This document shows positions 18,978 through 29,902 of a stretch of 32,831 nucleotides of DNA, in pieces; within the stretch, counting starts at the first letter, position 1; every line of letters starts with the position of its first letter. The stretch comes from Desulfobacterales bacterium (lineage in GTDB: Bacteria; Desulfobacterota; Desulfobacteria; Desulfobacterales; JAHEIW01), in assembly GCA_030601425.1 (NCBI GenBank), contig JAUVTR010000005.1:1-32831 (forward strand), given 5' to 3'. Position numbers and translations under genes: made by a program. The notes under the pieces were generated by a model, which saw only the letters and a list, made by a program, of their open reading frames with translations, made no database searches and was not told the DNA's origin.

Positions 18978-19574
18978 ATGGAAAAATTTAGCATCTTATT
19001 AGTAGATGATGATCCGTATATTCTTGAAGGTATTGGAGCGGATCTTGAAAGCCAGGATTTTCACGTGACCAAAACCAATAGTGGAGATACGGCGCTGGAA
19101 CTGCTGCAGGAAAACAGTTTTGATCTGGTGATTACAGACCTGGTAATGGAAGATACCGATGGGATTCAGGTTTTGAAAAACACCAAGGAATTAAATCCTG
19201 ACACCATGGTCATTATCCTTACCGGCTATGGCGATATGAAATCCGCCATTGAAGCGTTACGGCAAGAAGCTGACGATTTTTTACTTAAACCCTGTGAATC
19301 CGCAGAGATGCTTTACCGCGTTAATCGCTGCCTGGAAAAAAGGGAGCTTGCACGCAAGATTAAAATTTACCAGAACATTCTTCCGATGTGCTGCGTATGT
19401 AAAAAAATCAGGGATGACCGTCACAAGGAGCCCGGCAAGGGAGAATGGGTTTCGATTGAGCAATTTATTCATGAAAAAGCTAAACTGGATATCACATCCA
19501 GTTACTGCCCGGAATGCGCCCAGGAGACCATGGATGCGTTCTCTAATAAAAAGGCGACCCGAACTACAAAATAG
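18978..19574 (+). CDS. Response regulator (REC) with C-terminal Cys-rich module
   Basis: 198 aa; LLVDDDPYILEGI, DLVITDLVMEDTDG, then CCVCKKIRDD...YCPEC. Confidence 0.9.
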   Translation: MEKFSILLVDDDPYILEGIGADLESQDFHVTKTNSGDTALELLQENSFDLVITDLVMEDTDGIQVLKNTKELNPDTMVIILTGYGDMKSAIEALRQEADDFLLKPCESAEMLYRVNRCLEKRELARKIKIYQNILPMCCVCKKIRDDRHKEPGKGEWVSIEQFIHEKAKLDITSSYCPECAQETMDAFSNKKATRTTK

Positions 19575-19673
19575 ACAACGCGTTCCCAAACGCTCTCAAG
19601 GTGTAATGGAAAGTTTGTCGTTCTTATGGCCCGGCCCGCATACCCGCGAGCACGCACCTATTTGGAGGTGAAG

Positions 19674-20534
19674 GTGAAAATGAAATCTAAATTCTGGAAA
19701 GCATTCCTGTTATTATCGATTTGGATGGTACCGGTTCCTCTTGGTTTTGCAACTGTTGACTGGGAGATCCTGAATACGTTGCAACTTGAGGCTCCTCCCC
19801 TGGATGTGGCCATCTCGCCCGATGGCAAAACTGTATATGTACTTAACAATAAAGGTGTCATACTCGTTTACGCTTTAGACGGCAATCTCACCGATAAAAT
19901 TGAAGTCGGCAAACAGATTGATCAGATTAAACTGGGTCCCAAGGGAGAGCGTCTGTTTGCAACCAGTCGACAGAGCAAAACTGTTGAAGTCATCGCCCTT
20001 GATTTTATTCAAGAACTATCCATCAAAGGATCGCCTTACAAAGGCCTCAAAGATGCACCAGTTGTTATTGCGGATTTCAGCGATTTTGAATGACGATACT
20101 GCGCGAGGCTTGTGCCTCTACTCGATCAGGTGCTCGAGAAAAATCCCCAAACGGTCAAAATTGTGTTTAAAAACTTCCCGATTCGCAGCCATAAGTTCGC
20201 CTTTAAGGCAGCCGTGGCAGCCCTCGCTGCCGATCGTCAGGGAAAATTTTGGGAATTTCATGATGAATTGTTTAAAAATCATAAAAATCTTAATGAAAAA
20301 AAAATCGAAGAAATTGCTTCACAACTCAAATTAAATAAAGCAAAATTCGAAAAAGATCGGGAAGATCCCCTGCTACTCGAAAAAGTGAAGCATGATTTCA
20401 ATGAAGGCATTAAAGCGGGCGTAAATGCGGTGCCGATGGTTTTCGTCAATGGGAGAAAACTAAAAAAAAGAAGCCTGCAAGGATTTCAGGAGCTGATAGA
20501 TAAAGAATTAAACACCCTTAAAATAAAAAAATAA
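19674..20534 (+). CDS. Putative selenoprotein: signal peptide, short beta-propeller-like segment, DsbA-like thioredoxin domain with UxxC (Sec encoded by TGA 20091-20093)
   Basis: ORFs 19626..20093 and 20112..20534 share a frame (offset 486 = 162 codons). Joined reading: VVIADFSDFE-[TGA]-RYCARLVPLLDQVLEKNPQTVKIVFKNFPIRSHKFAFKAAVAALAADRQGKFWEFHDELFKN. GTG 19674 (or ATG 19680) lies downstream of GGAGG at 19664. Confidence 0.85.
20091..20128 (+). promoter_or_regulatory. Candidate bacterial SECIS element directly 3' of the in-frame UGA
   Basis: GAGGC (20105-20109), loop UUGU (20110-20113), GCCUC (20114-20118); outer pairing UGACGA (20091-20096) with UCG-A-UCA (20122-20128). Loop contains G and starts 16 nt after the UGA. 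Confidence 0.7.
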
Positions 20535-20585
20535 TCGGAAAGTTATATCATTTTATTATGTAGTAGAAATTCCGAGATGTAAACT

Positions 20586-22247
<1,662 letters not shown>

Positions 22248-22312
22248 TCATACAGTTGCAAGCATAGAATTAATCATCAATTAACTGACGTATAACCTGG
22301 CGCAAAAAAGAG

Positions 22313-22346
22313 AAAAAGCCCTTGGTGCGATGCCCAAAGGGCCTTT
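22313..22346 (-). terminator. Intrinsic terminator or leader hairpin, minus strand, between the 22520 gene and pyrG
   Basis: Minus strand AAAGGCCCTTTGGGCATCGCACCAAGGGCTTTTT: GC-rich stem followed by T-tract. Confidence 0.65.
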
Positions 22347-22519
22347 CATTGCCGGCAACTATCAAATTTTGGGTTGTGCAAATTTTGAAAATGTTTGCTG
22401 CCTTTCTAAAGGAATGATACGTAAAAGCGATATCTTGTTATCTATATAATTTCTCAAAAAACGCAACAAATTGCAATATTAAAATTGGACCTGGAAGCTC
22501 AAATTCCAACTTACATCTC

Positions 22520-23482
22520 TTATTCAAATATTTTTTTGAATTCCTCGATGGTTTTTTGAACTTCGCTTAAGCCATCGGTCTCATTTGCACGAGTCGGTGT
22601 TTTAACAGGTTGCCGATATTCCAACTTCAGACGGGCAATATCAAATATGTCTTTAGAAAAGTTTGGGTTGATCTGATAATCATTAACCTCAATCGCCCGC
22701 ACGGTTATGCCATCCTGAATGAACTCAGTTCGCATCGGATACCATATTTTGCTAATTTTTCGCCATTCTGAGTATCTGATTTCCAAAAAATCAGTACTGT
22801 ATGCGCTGCTGCCACTGGGGATTATCATGCGCAGGGGGTGAAATGTTACCTTATCGATCCACACTTGCGGCCGGCTTTCATCCGGATATTCGGCCCCCAA
22901 CACAAAGGCATTTAGCCCTTCCAATTTCCCTAAACTTGATACAGAAATATCAACACCCAGAGACGAGAGTCTCTCAGAAAGCGCCTCACGAGACCGGTAC
23001 AATAACAGATCCTTGTAAAGGTCAAACCGAGTCTCGCCGCCACCTGAAATGACACCGTCAATCACCGTTAGCGTCTGACCGTCCCTGAAAACAAAAATTC
23101 GCTGATTATCATCCGAGACGATATCTGAACGAAAGGCCTCAGAAAACACATATCTCAACGACTCGTCTAATTGAATCGTCTTTTGCTGGACCGCAGCCTC
23201 ATCTGTCTCATCGGATACGGCTTGATGGTTATCTGGATTTTCCGCAGCACCATTACCGGTTTGACGGCTGTCATTTTGGCTTAAAGATACGGGCTGAGGC
23301 TGGATGTTGTAAAAAACCACTTTTTGGGAAATAAACAGACTGTCTGCTTGCCCCAGTTGCTCGGTCATGAGCTGAACTATGTGAGGGCCCTCAAGCACAT
23401 AGGCGGAAATAATCGTGGGAAACAAAGTGGCAAGGAACAGACCGAGGATGTATCCGAGAATTTTGTTTGATCGTGCAATCAT
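22520..23482 (-). CDS. Exported protein of unknown function, possible outer-membrane lipoprotein-sorting-like fold
   Basis: Start reassigned to ATG 23482 (MIARSNKILGYILGLFLATLFPT signal segment), immediately after the eno stop. C-terminal WIDKVTFHPLRMIIPS... EIRYSEWRKISKIWYP resembles the LolA/LolB-like fold family (by eye). Confidence 0.65.
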   Translation of the reverse strand: MIARSNKILGYILGLFLATLFPTIISAYVLEGPHIVQLMTEQLGQADSLFISQKVVFYNIQPQPVSLSQNDSRQTGNGAAENPDNHQAVSDETDEAAVQQKTIQLDESLRYVFSEAFRSDIVSDDNQRIFVFRDGQTLTVIDGVISGGGETRFDLYKDLLLYRSREALSERLSSLGVDISVSSLGKLEGLNAFVLGAEYPDESRPQVWIDKVTFHPLRMIIPSGSSAYSTDFLEIRYSEWRKISKIWYPMRTEFIQDGITVRAIEVNDYQINPNFSKDIFDIARLKLEYRQPVKTPTRANETDGLSEVQKTIEEFKKIFE

Positions 23483-23483
23483 G

Positions 23484-24842
<1,359 letters not shown>

Positions 24843-24919
24843 TTACGGCATGCCACAGTCCGAGCATCGCCTGGCAAGCTTCCCTTGTTGCTTGACAAAT
24901 TTTAAGAAAATGTTACTCT

Positions 24920-24960
24920 GCTAAAGAGCTGATGTCAAGTACAGCCAGCAGCTCTTTAGC
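24920..24960. promoter_or_regulatory. Perfect 12-bp inverted repeat upstream of the 24989 gene
   Basis: GCTAAAGAGCTG (24920-24931), 17-nt spacer, CAGCTCTTTAGC (24949-24960); TTGACA at 24892 just upstream. Confidence 0.65.
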
Positions 24961-24988
24961 ACATCATCTAAAGTAATAACCGGTAATT

Positions 24989-25414
24989 ATGGAAACTCAA
25001 AGCAAAGATTTATATACAAGCGCCCACCTTTTTATATCGGCCATAAGGGTTTGTGAACATCAAAATAGCACGCCCCCGACTGTAGAAGATATATGTCGAG
25101 TTCTATCGATGTCAATTGAGCGCAGCAGTTATCTCTCCAGAAAATTAAAGGAAATGGAGATTATTGATGTTGTCGAAGGATCTTATGGTAACAGACTATT
25201 TATCCGTGATTTTCTGAAAATTGAGGAGATTCCGCGAGGTGATGATGAGAGCAAGCTAGAAGAGGAACTTAAAAAATTTAAGGAATCCCAAAAAGGTCTT
25301 TTACAAAAAATTGAGTCAATTCAGACTCAGCAGGCAGAAAAAAAGAAGAACCTTTTTGCTGAAATGGAGAAAAAACTAAAACAAGAACTAAATAAAAAAT
25401 CAACAGCGCGTTGA
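24989..25414 (+). CDS. Small winged-helix-like protein with C-terminal coiled coil
   Basis: 141 aa; PTVEDICRVLSMSIERSSYLSRKLKEMEIIDVVEG HTH-like, then a charged E/K-rich helix. Confidence 0.65.
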   Translation: METQSKDLYTSAHLFISAIRVCEHQNSTPPTVEDICRVLSMSIERSSYLSRKLKEMEIIDVVEGSYGNRLFIRDFLKIEEIPRGDDESKLEEELKKFKESQKGLLQKIESIQTQQAEKKKNLFAEMEKKLKQELNKKSTAR

Positions 25415-25738
25415 TCCACACCATCAGCCATTAGGGTCTGCAAAGTCAGCTGTTGGAGGATTCTACGGCTTTTATGATGCGCCTTCCATCCGCAGCCAGC
25501 CTGATCCGTTTTCCCTCTTAACGCCTAAAACCAACCCAAGTATCAAATATTGTGATATTTTTTTCCTTGACATAAATTCGCCTTTATCATTAAGCTTAAT
25601 GTAATAAACCATCCATTCTCTATTGTTTTCAAGTAGATAAAATAATATCGTTAAGCACTCAACGCACAAATTGGCAACCCTCGGCAGGTTTCCAGCACGC
25701 CGAGGTTTATTTTATCCAATATCAACTTATAACGAAGA

Positions 25739-26221
25739 ATGGGATCGAAAATGGATATTGGCATGTCGGGCCATCAGGAGAACTATTACCGAAAGGTGAT
25801 CCGCACGGATAGTGACCAAATATCCTTGGATGCGGACATGATTCGTTTGCTCATTGCTATTGATGAGAGTAAGAGCCTGTATCAGATCGCCGACGAAGTG
25901 GAAATGAAAGCGGTCACTTTGAAAAAAAATTTATCGAAGTTACTGGAACAGGGGCTCATAGAACCTGTAAAAAAGGACCTACCTGTCCTGGATAAGATTT
26001 TCCTTCAAGCACTTAAAATTAATCTATCTATGGTCATAGGACCGATGGCCGAAATTTTGATCGAAGAGGTTGTGTCAGAAATGGAATTAACTAGTCCTGA
26101 AATCCCGGTACACCAGGCTGCCGAATTGATTACGATCCTTTCTCACGAAATCCTCGATGAGGGAAAACGGATCGAATTTAAAAAATCCATGATGGATATC
26201 TTAAATAAAAAGCGAACTTAA
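25739..26221 (+). CDS. Hypothetical regulator with HTH-like N-terminus
   Basis: 160 aa; SLYQIADEVEMKAVTLKKNLSKLLEQGLIEPV; KINLSMVIGPMAEILIEEVVSEM resembles domains found at the C-terminus of delta regulators (by eye). Confidence 0.65.
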   Translation: MGSKMDIGMSGHQENYYRKVIRTDSDQISLDADMIRLLIAIDESKSLYQIADEVEMKAVTLKKNLSKLLEQGLIEPVKKDLPVLDKIFLQALKINLSMVIGPMAEILIEEVVSEMELTSPEIPVHQAAELITILSHEILDEGKRIEFKKSMMDILNKKRT

Positions 26222-26238
26222 ATTAAGGAGCACAGCCC

Positions 26239-27594
26239 ATGATGGACATTATTTGTGATTCATGTGGAAAAAAGTATCGAGTTGATGAAACGAAAATGAA
26301 GGGTGAAAGTGCCAGGGTTAAATGCAAAGCCTGCAATAACATCATGGTCGTAACCAAACCAACGCCTGTATCCCACAGTGAGCCTGCACGCCCTTATGAA
26401 GTACCAGAGCCTGAGGTATCCCGGGCGTCGCAGAAGCCCGATCGGTACGTTGAACGCCCGATTTCGCGGCGTGAGGACGTTGAGGACCTCGCAAGCGAAG
26501 CACCGCCGTTTTATGGAGGCCAGAAGGTTCGCTTTGGTCTGTTCGGCAAGATTATCACAGTGATGCTTATCGTCAGTTTGTTGCCGTTTGCAATATTCTG
26601 GGGGATCACTTTGCGGGAAACCAACGAACGAATTCGTACCGACACCGAAGCATTGATGGCGCAAACGGCCCGAGGATTGGGAAATCAGGTCGACGGCTGG
26701 ATCAACAACAATGTTTCCATTTTGCGCACAGCGGCAAATCTTCCAGAGATCATTACCATGGATGGGGAACAGCAAAAACCGATTTTAGAAACCATTCAAA
26801 AACAATACCCGTGGATGTATCTTGTATTCACCGTTGGAACTGATGGAATGAACATCGCCAGAAATGATGATGTGCCCCTAAAAGATTACTCGGACCGACA
26901 ATATTACAAGAGTATAATGCGAGGCAAAAACCTCAGCTGGCAGACTCTAATCGGAAAAACCTCTAAAAAGCCGTCCCTTGTTCTGGCGGTGCCGATCAAA
27001 TCGGAAAACCAGACCATTGGTATCATGGCGGCCGCAATGACGGTAGACGACATATCCAAAAATATCGGCACATGGAAAAAAGGGAAAACCGGTTATGCAT
27101 TTTTGGTGGATGAAAAGGGTTATGTGATCTCCCATCCAAACCGACAATATATAGCAAAACGTAAAAACCTCAATAGCCATCCACTCATAGCCAACTATCG
27201 CAAAAAAGGCTGGACAACCATCACAACTCGATTCAATATGCCAAACGATCGATCGGCTTTGGGTCACGTGAGAAGTAACAATTATGGATGGGCTCTGGCA
27301 TTACAGCAGGAAGAGGAGGAAGTATTTTCTGCTTTGAACCGCGTACAGAAGTTCGCTTTGACCCTGCTGGGATGCACAATTTTATTGGTAGCGGTGATCG
27401 CATGGTTTTCCGCCCGCGCCATCGTTACGCCTATGATGAAGTTAACCGATGCCGCCGAACGCATGAGCCTGGGAGAACTTAACGTAAAAATTGATATCAA
27501 ATCCAGAGACGAGATCGGTCTATTGGCCCAGGCAATCGGACGGATGCAGACCAGTTTGCGGCTGGCTATGAACCGCCTTCGCCGTAAACGCTAA
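26239..27594 (+). CDS. Zinc-ribbon (MJ0042-type) + transmembrane + Cache sensor + HAMP protein without an output domain
   Basis: 451 aa; CDSCGKKYRVDETKMKGESARVKCKACNNIMVV; TM at about 105-125; Cache-like YLVFTVGTDGMNIARND; HAMP LTDAAERMSLGELNVKIDIKSRDEIGLLAQAIGRMQTSL; ends directly after HAMP. Confidence 0.85.
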   Translation: MMDIICDSCGKKYRVDETKMKGESARVKCKACNNIMVVTKPTPVSHSEPARPYEVPEPEVSRASQKPDRYVERPISRREDVEDLASEAPPFYGGQKVRFGLFGKIITVMLIVSLLPFAIFWGITLRETNERIRTDTEALMAQTARGLGNQVDGWINNNVSILRTAANLPEIITMDGEQQKPILETIQKQYPWMYLVFTVGTDGMNIARNDDVPLKDYSDRQYYKSIMRGKNLSWQTLIGKTSKKPSLVLAVPIKSENQTIGIMAAAMTVDDISKNIGTWKKGKTGYAFLVDEKGYVISHPNRQYIAKRKNLNSHPLIANYRKKGWTTITTRFNMPNDRSALGHVRSNNYGWALALQQEEEEVFSALNRVQKFALTLLGCTILLVAVIAWFSARAIVTPMMKLTDAAERMSLGELNVKIDIKSRDEIGLLAQAIGRMQTSLRLAMNRLRRKR

Positions 27595-27738
27595 AACCGG
27601 ACTTAGAGCATTTATCTCTTGCCCAGTGACTGTGTTACATTCCGCTTCAAAATGCTCGCGTACTATCGTGTACGCTCCTCTTTTGAAGCGGAACAAGCCT
27701 TGTCACTGAACAAGATCTAAACGCTCTAAGTCCGGTTT
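27594..27738. repeat. About 145-bp nested imperfect palindrome
   Basis: AAACCGGACTTAGAGC (27594-27609) pairs perfectly with GCTCTAAGTCCGGTTT (27723-27738); inner TTCCGCTTCAAAA / TTTTGAAGCGGAA perfect 13 bp; CAGTGAC / GTCACTG; core GCGTAC / GTACGC. Confidence 0.9.
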
Positions 27739-27856
27739 ACTTTTTTTATTTTGTCTTTTTAAAGTCTACCGATAATCGGAGATTCTGACCATCTTCACAG
27801 CGTATTTTCTTGTATCGCGTCCCAGAAGAAATTATAGGACACAATACCGGCCTAAA

Positions 27857-27922
27857 GGTCCGAAGGACCGCTCCTAAAGGCTCGCAGAGCCGCTCTTCAA
27901 GGCCTGAAGGGCCGATCTTTAA
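27857..27922. repeat. Three tandem 22-bp hairpin units with compensatory stems
   Basis: GGTCCGAAGGACCGCTCCTAAA / GGCTCGCAGAGCCGCTCTTCAA / GGCCTGAAGGGCCGATCTTTAA at 27857, 27879, 27901. Confidence 0.85.
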
Positions 27923-28353
27923 ACGGTTGTACCCGTGATGGTGACTTCTATGGTGCGTTGACGGGATCGATTGTCATGGTTGATGGCGACAACCTGCTGC
28001 CAGGTTCCCATTTTCAATTGCCCCATTCTGATCGGCAAGGCAATGGACGGGCCCAATAACGCTGCCTGAACATGGCTGTGACCGTTGCCATCATGCCAGG
28101 CCTTTTCATGTTCATATTCAAGATCCGGCGACGCAAGGCGATTAACAGCAGCCATTAAATCTCTGACCACCCCGGGTTCATATTCGATGGTCGTCAAAGA
28201 ACCTGTTGAACCTACCATAGTGGCACACAGACTTCCCTCTTCAACCTGTGAATCATGAATCAGGTGCTCAAGTACCGGTGTAATATCACGGATATCCGGT
28301 CCTGTATCCAGATTAACCTGAACGGATTTACAATAAATTGATACCGCTTTCAT
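27919..28353 (-). CDS. yjbQ: Secondary thiamine-phosphate synthase enzyme / UPF0047 (YjbQ) family
   Basis: 144 aa; GSLCATMVGSTGSLTTIEYEPGVVRDL, NGHSHVQAALLGPSIALPI, GTWQQVVAINHDNRSRQRTIEVTITG. Confidence 0.92.
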   Translation of the reverse strand: MKAVSIYCKSVQVNLDTGPDIRDITPVLEHLIHDSQVEEGSLCATMVGSTGSLTTIEYEPGVVRDLMAAVNRLASPDLEYEHEKAWHDGNGHSHVQAALLGPSIALPIRMGQLKMGTWQQVVAINHDNRSRQRTIEVTITGTTV

Positions 28354-28628
28354 ATTTTCTCTCCCTGCTGATAAAGTATCCTACTTATACAGCTTATATC
28401 TTTTTATGTACAATAGATGTTTGTTTAAAGGCCAAAATAAATCGAATATTATCCATTAATTAGACCATAAGGACCGACGACTGTATATAAAAGTGTACAT
28501 AATTAATTGAAATTCTTATAGACAAGATCAGAAAATGAATACATTTTCATTTTTTATAATATCATAACTATTTAAAATATATGCAATAACCGGGTGTTGC
28601 TTAAAATTTACCGCCCATTAAAAAGATA

Positions 28629-28645
28629 TTGGCAGGAAAATTGCT
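28629..28645 (+). promoter_or_regulatory. Sigma54 (-24/-12) promoter upstream of the PilZ gene
   Basis: TTGGCAGGAAAATTGCT: one mismatch to TTGGCACGNNNNTTGCW with GG-N10-GC spacing intact; start codon 44 nt downstream with RBS-like AAGAGGTAAAGAAG. Confidence 0.7.
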
Positions 28646-28688
28646 CATTATTTATGTTGTACATTCCCTATATTAAGAGGTAAAGAAG

Positions 28689-29198
28689 ATGGAGCGCAGA
28701 AATCACCAACGTTATGAGGTTCAACCGGGTACTTTCGCTGTTCTAAGGTCCACATCCATCGAGTTGAGCAAAATAAAAGATATGAGCATGGGTGAGATTG
28801 CCTTTGCGGTGATTAAGTCCAAACCCATTAAAATGGGTCAAATAATCAATATCTCGAAAGACGGGCTTGCATTTCATTATATCGATCGTCAAGGGGCATC
28901 GAACAGCCTGTTTAAAATGGATATCTTATTTGCTCAAGACGCATTTTATCTTGATCGCTTACTCTTTAAACCGATCTTTGATGTTGAGATTGATACAGAT
29001 ATCCCCCTAAATTCGTTTGCAATTCGCAAATGCGGCGTACAATTTGGCGAACTGAGCTCCCAGCAACATTCTCGTTTAGAGTATTTCATCCGTAATCACA
29101 CGCTGGATTCAGCAGATTTCAATAAGATGTTACAACCCTGGACTGATGAAAAAATGGTGCTATATAAAGAAAATGAGATGGTCGAGTCAATCAATTAA
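28689..29198 (+). CDS. PilZ-like domain protein
   Basis: 169 aa; MERRNHQRYEV..., MGQIINISKDGLAFHYID, CGVQFGELSSQQHSRLEYFI. Confidence 0.75.
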   Translation: MERRNHQRYEVQPGTFAVLRSTSIELSKIKDMSMGEIAFAVIKSKPIKMGQIINISKDGLAFHYIDRQGASNSLFKMDILFAQDAFYLDRLLFKPIFDVEIDTDIPLNSFAIRKCGVQFGELSSQQHSRLEYFIRNHTLDSADFNKMLQPWTDEKMVLYKENEMVESIN

Positions 29199-29229
29199 AC
29201 AATCTTTATCTGAACCTGTGTCCAAGGCA

Positions 29230-29496
29230 ATGAAAAATAAAAGAAAATATCCGAGGAAATTTTGCTCCGAGTCTTCATTTTTTGCGACTCGATACGGCAT
29301 CCACGAGTGTTTTATTAAAAACATAGGTAACAAGGGCGCATTTATTGAGACCGATTTATTTTTGCCTGAAGGAAATGTAGTAACGGTGGCCGTGCCTTCT
29401 ATCGAGAAAAATAGCAGTATTAAACTAAAAGGCAAGGTGGTCTGGACGGATCAATATGGATTTGGTGTGGAATTCAGAGAAGCCGTTCATTTTTAG
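29230..29496 (+). CDS. PilZ domain protein
   Basis: MKNKRKYPRKFCSESSFFATRYGIHECFIKNIGNKGAFIETDLFLPEGNVVTVAVPS...GKVVWTDQYGFGVEF. Start moved from 29146 to 29230 so that R-K-x-P-R-K is N-terminal. Confidence 0.8.
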   Translation: MKNKRKYPRKFCSESSFFATRYGIHECFIKNIGNKGAFIETDLFLPEGNVVTVAVPSIEKNSSIKLKGKVVWTDQYGFGVEFREAVHF

Positions 29497-29730
29497 ATCA
29501 TTTTAAGATACCTGCATAAAAATTCAGACGCTATACCTCCCCCAATTCTCCCGGGCACCCTTCACAACGCTTTCCTGCCACAATACCTTCCTACCGCCTT
29601 CAAATTGTGAAGTAAATTGCACAATATCTGACACCTTTTTTTCAGTTCCGAATCTGCCTCCGTTTCATCTAGGTAGATAAGTATTTGTAATTTTTTGCAA
29701 TGTCTCATTAATCCCTATAATACACCGTTT

Positions 29731-29746
29731 TTGCATGATTTTTGCA
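29731..29746 (+). promoter_or_regulatory. Weak candidate sigma54 promoter upstream of the pilin-like gene
   Basis: TTGCATGATTTTTGCA: two mismatches to TGGCACGNNNNTTGCA; -24 GG is TG. Confidence 0.3.
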
Positions 29747-29902
29747 GGAGGTAGGGGGTGGAGCAGTATATAAAAGCCTGGATACGAATAGCTACTCCAC
29801 CTAGAAAAACCAATTTTTCTATATAACTATATAACTATAAACCTTGAATCTATGGGGACTGATAGGGAATTGGTATCAATCAAAATAAAGAGGATGTTTT
29901 AC

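Noticed and set aside
20094-20534. Separate gene 20112..20534 starting at GTG, or a pseudogene caused by nonsense mutation
   Set aside because: Same frame as the upstream ORF, the TGA falls exactly on the active-site Cys position, the downstream frame is intact and a SECIS-like hairpin follows; selenocysteine explains all of this better.
25472-25669. 65-aa minus-strand ORF
   Set aside because: Short, isolated, no recognisable motif in AT-rich intergenic DNA.
27282-27500. Antisense and overlapping small ORFs within the Cache/HAMP gene
   Set aside because: Shadow ORFs of a well-supported CDS.
27857-27922. cUUCGg tetraloop reading of the 22-bp hairpins
   Set aside because: The UUCG register would force a C-A mismatch next to the loop; the 3-nt loop register pairs fully.
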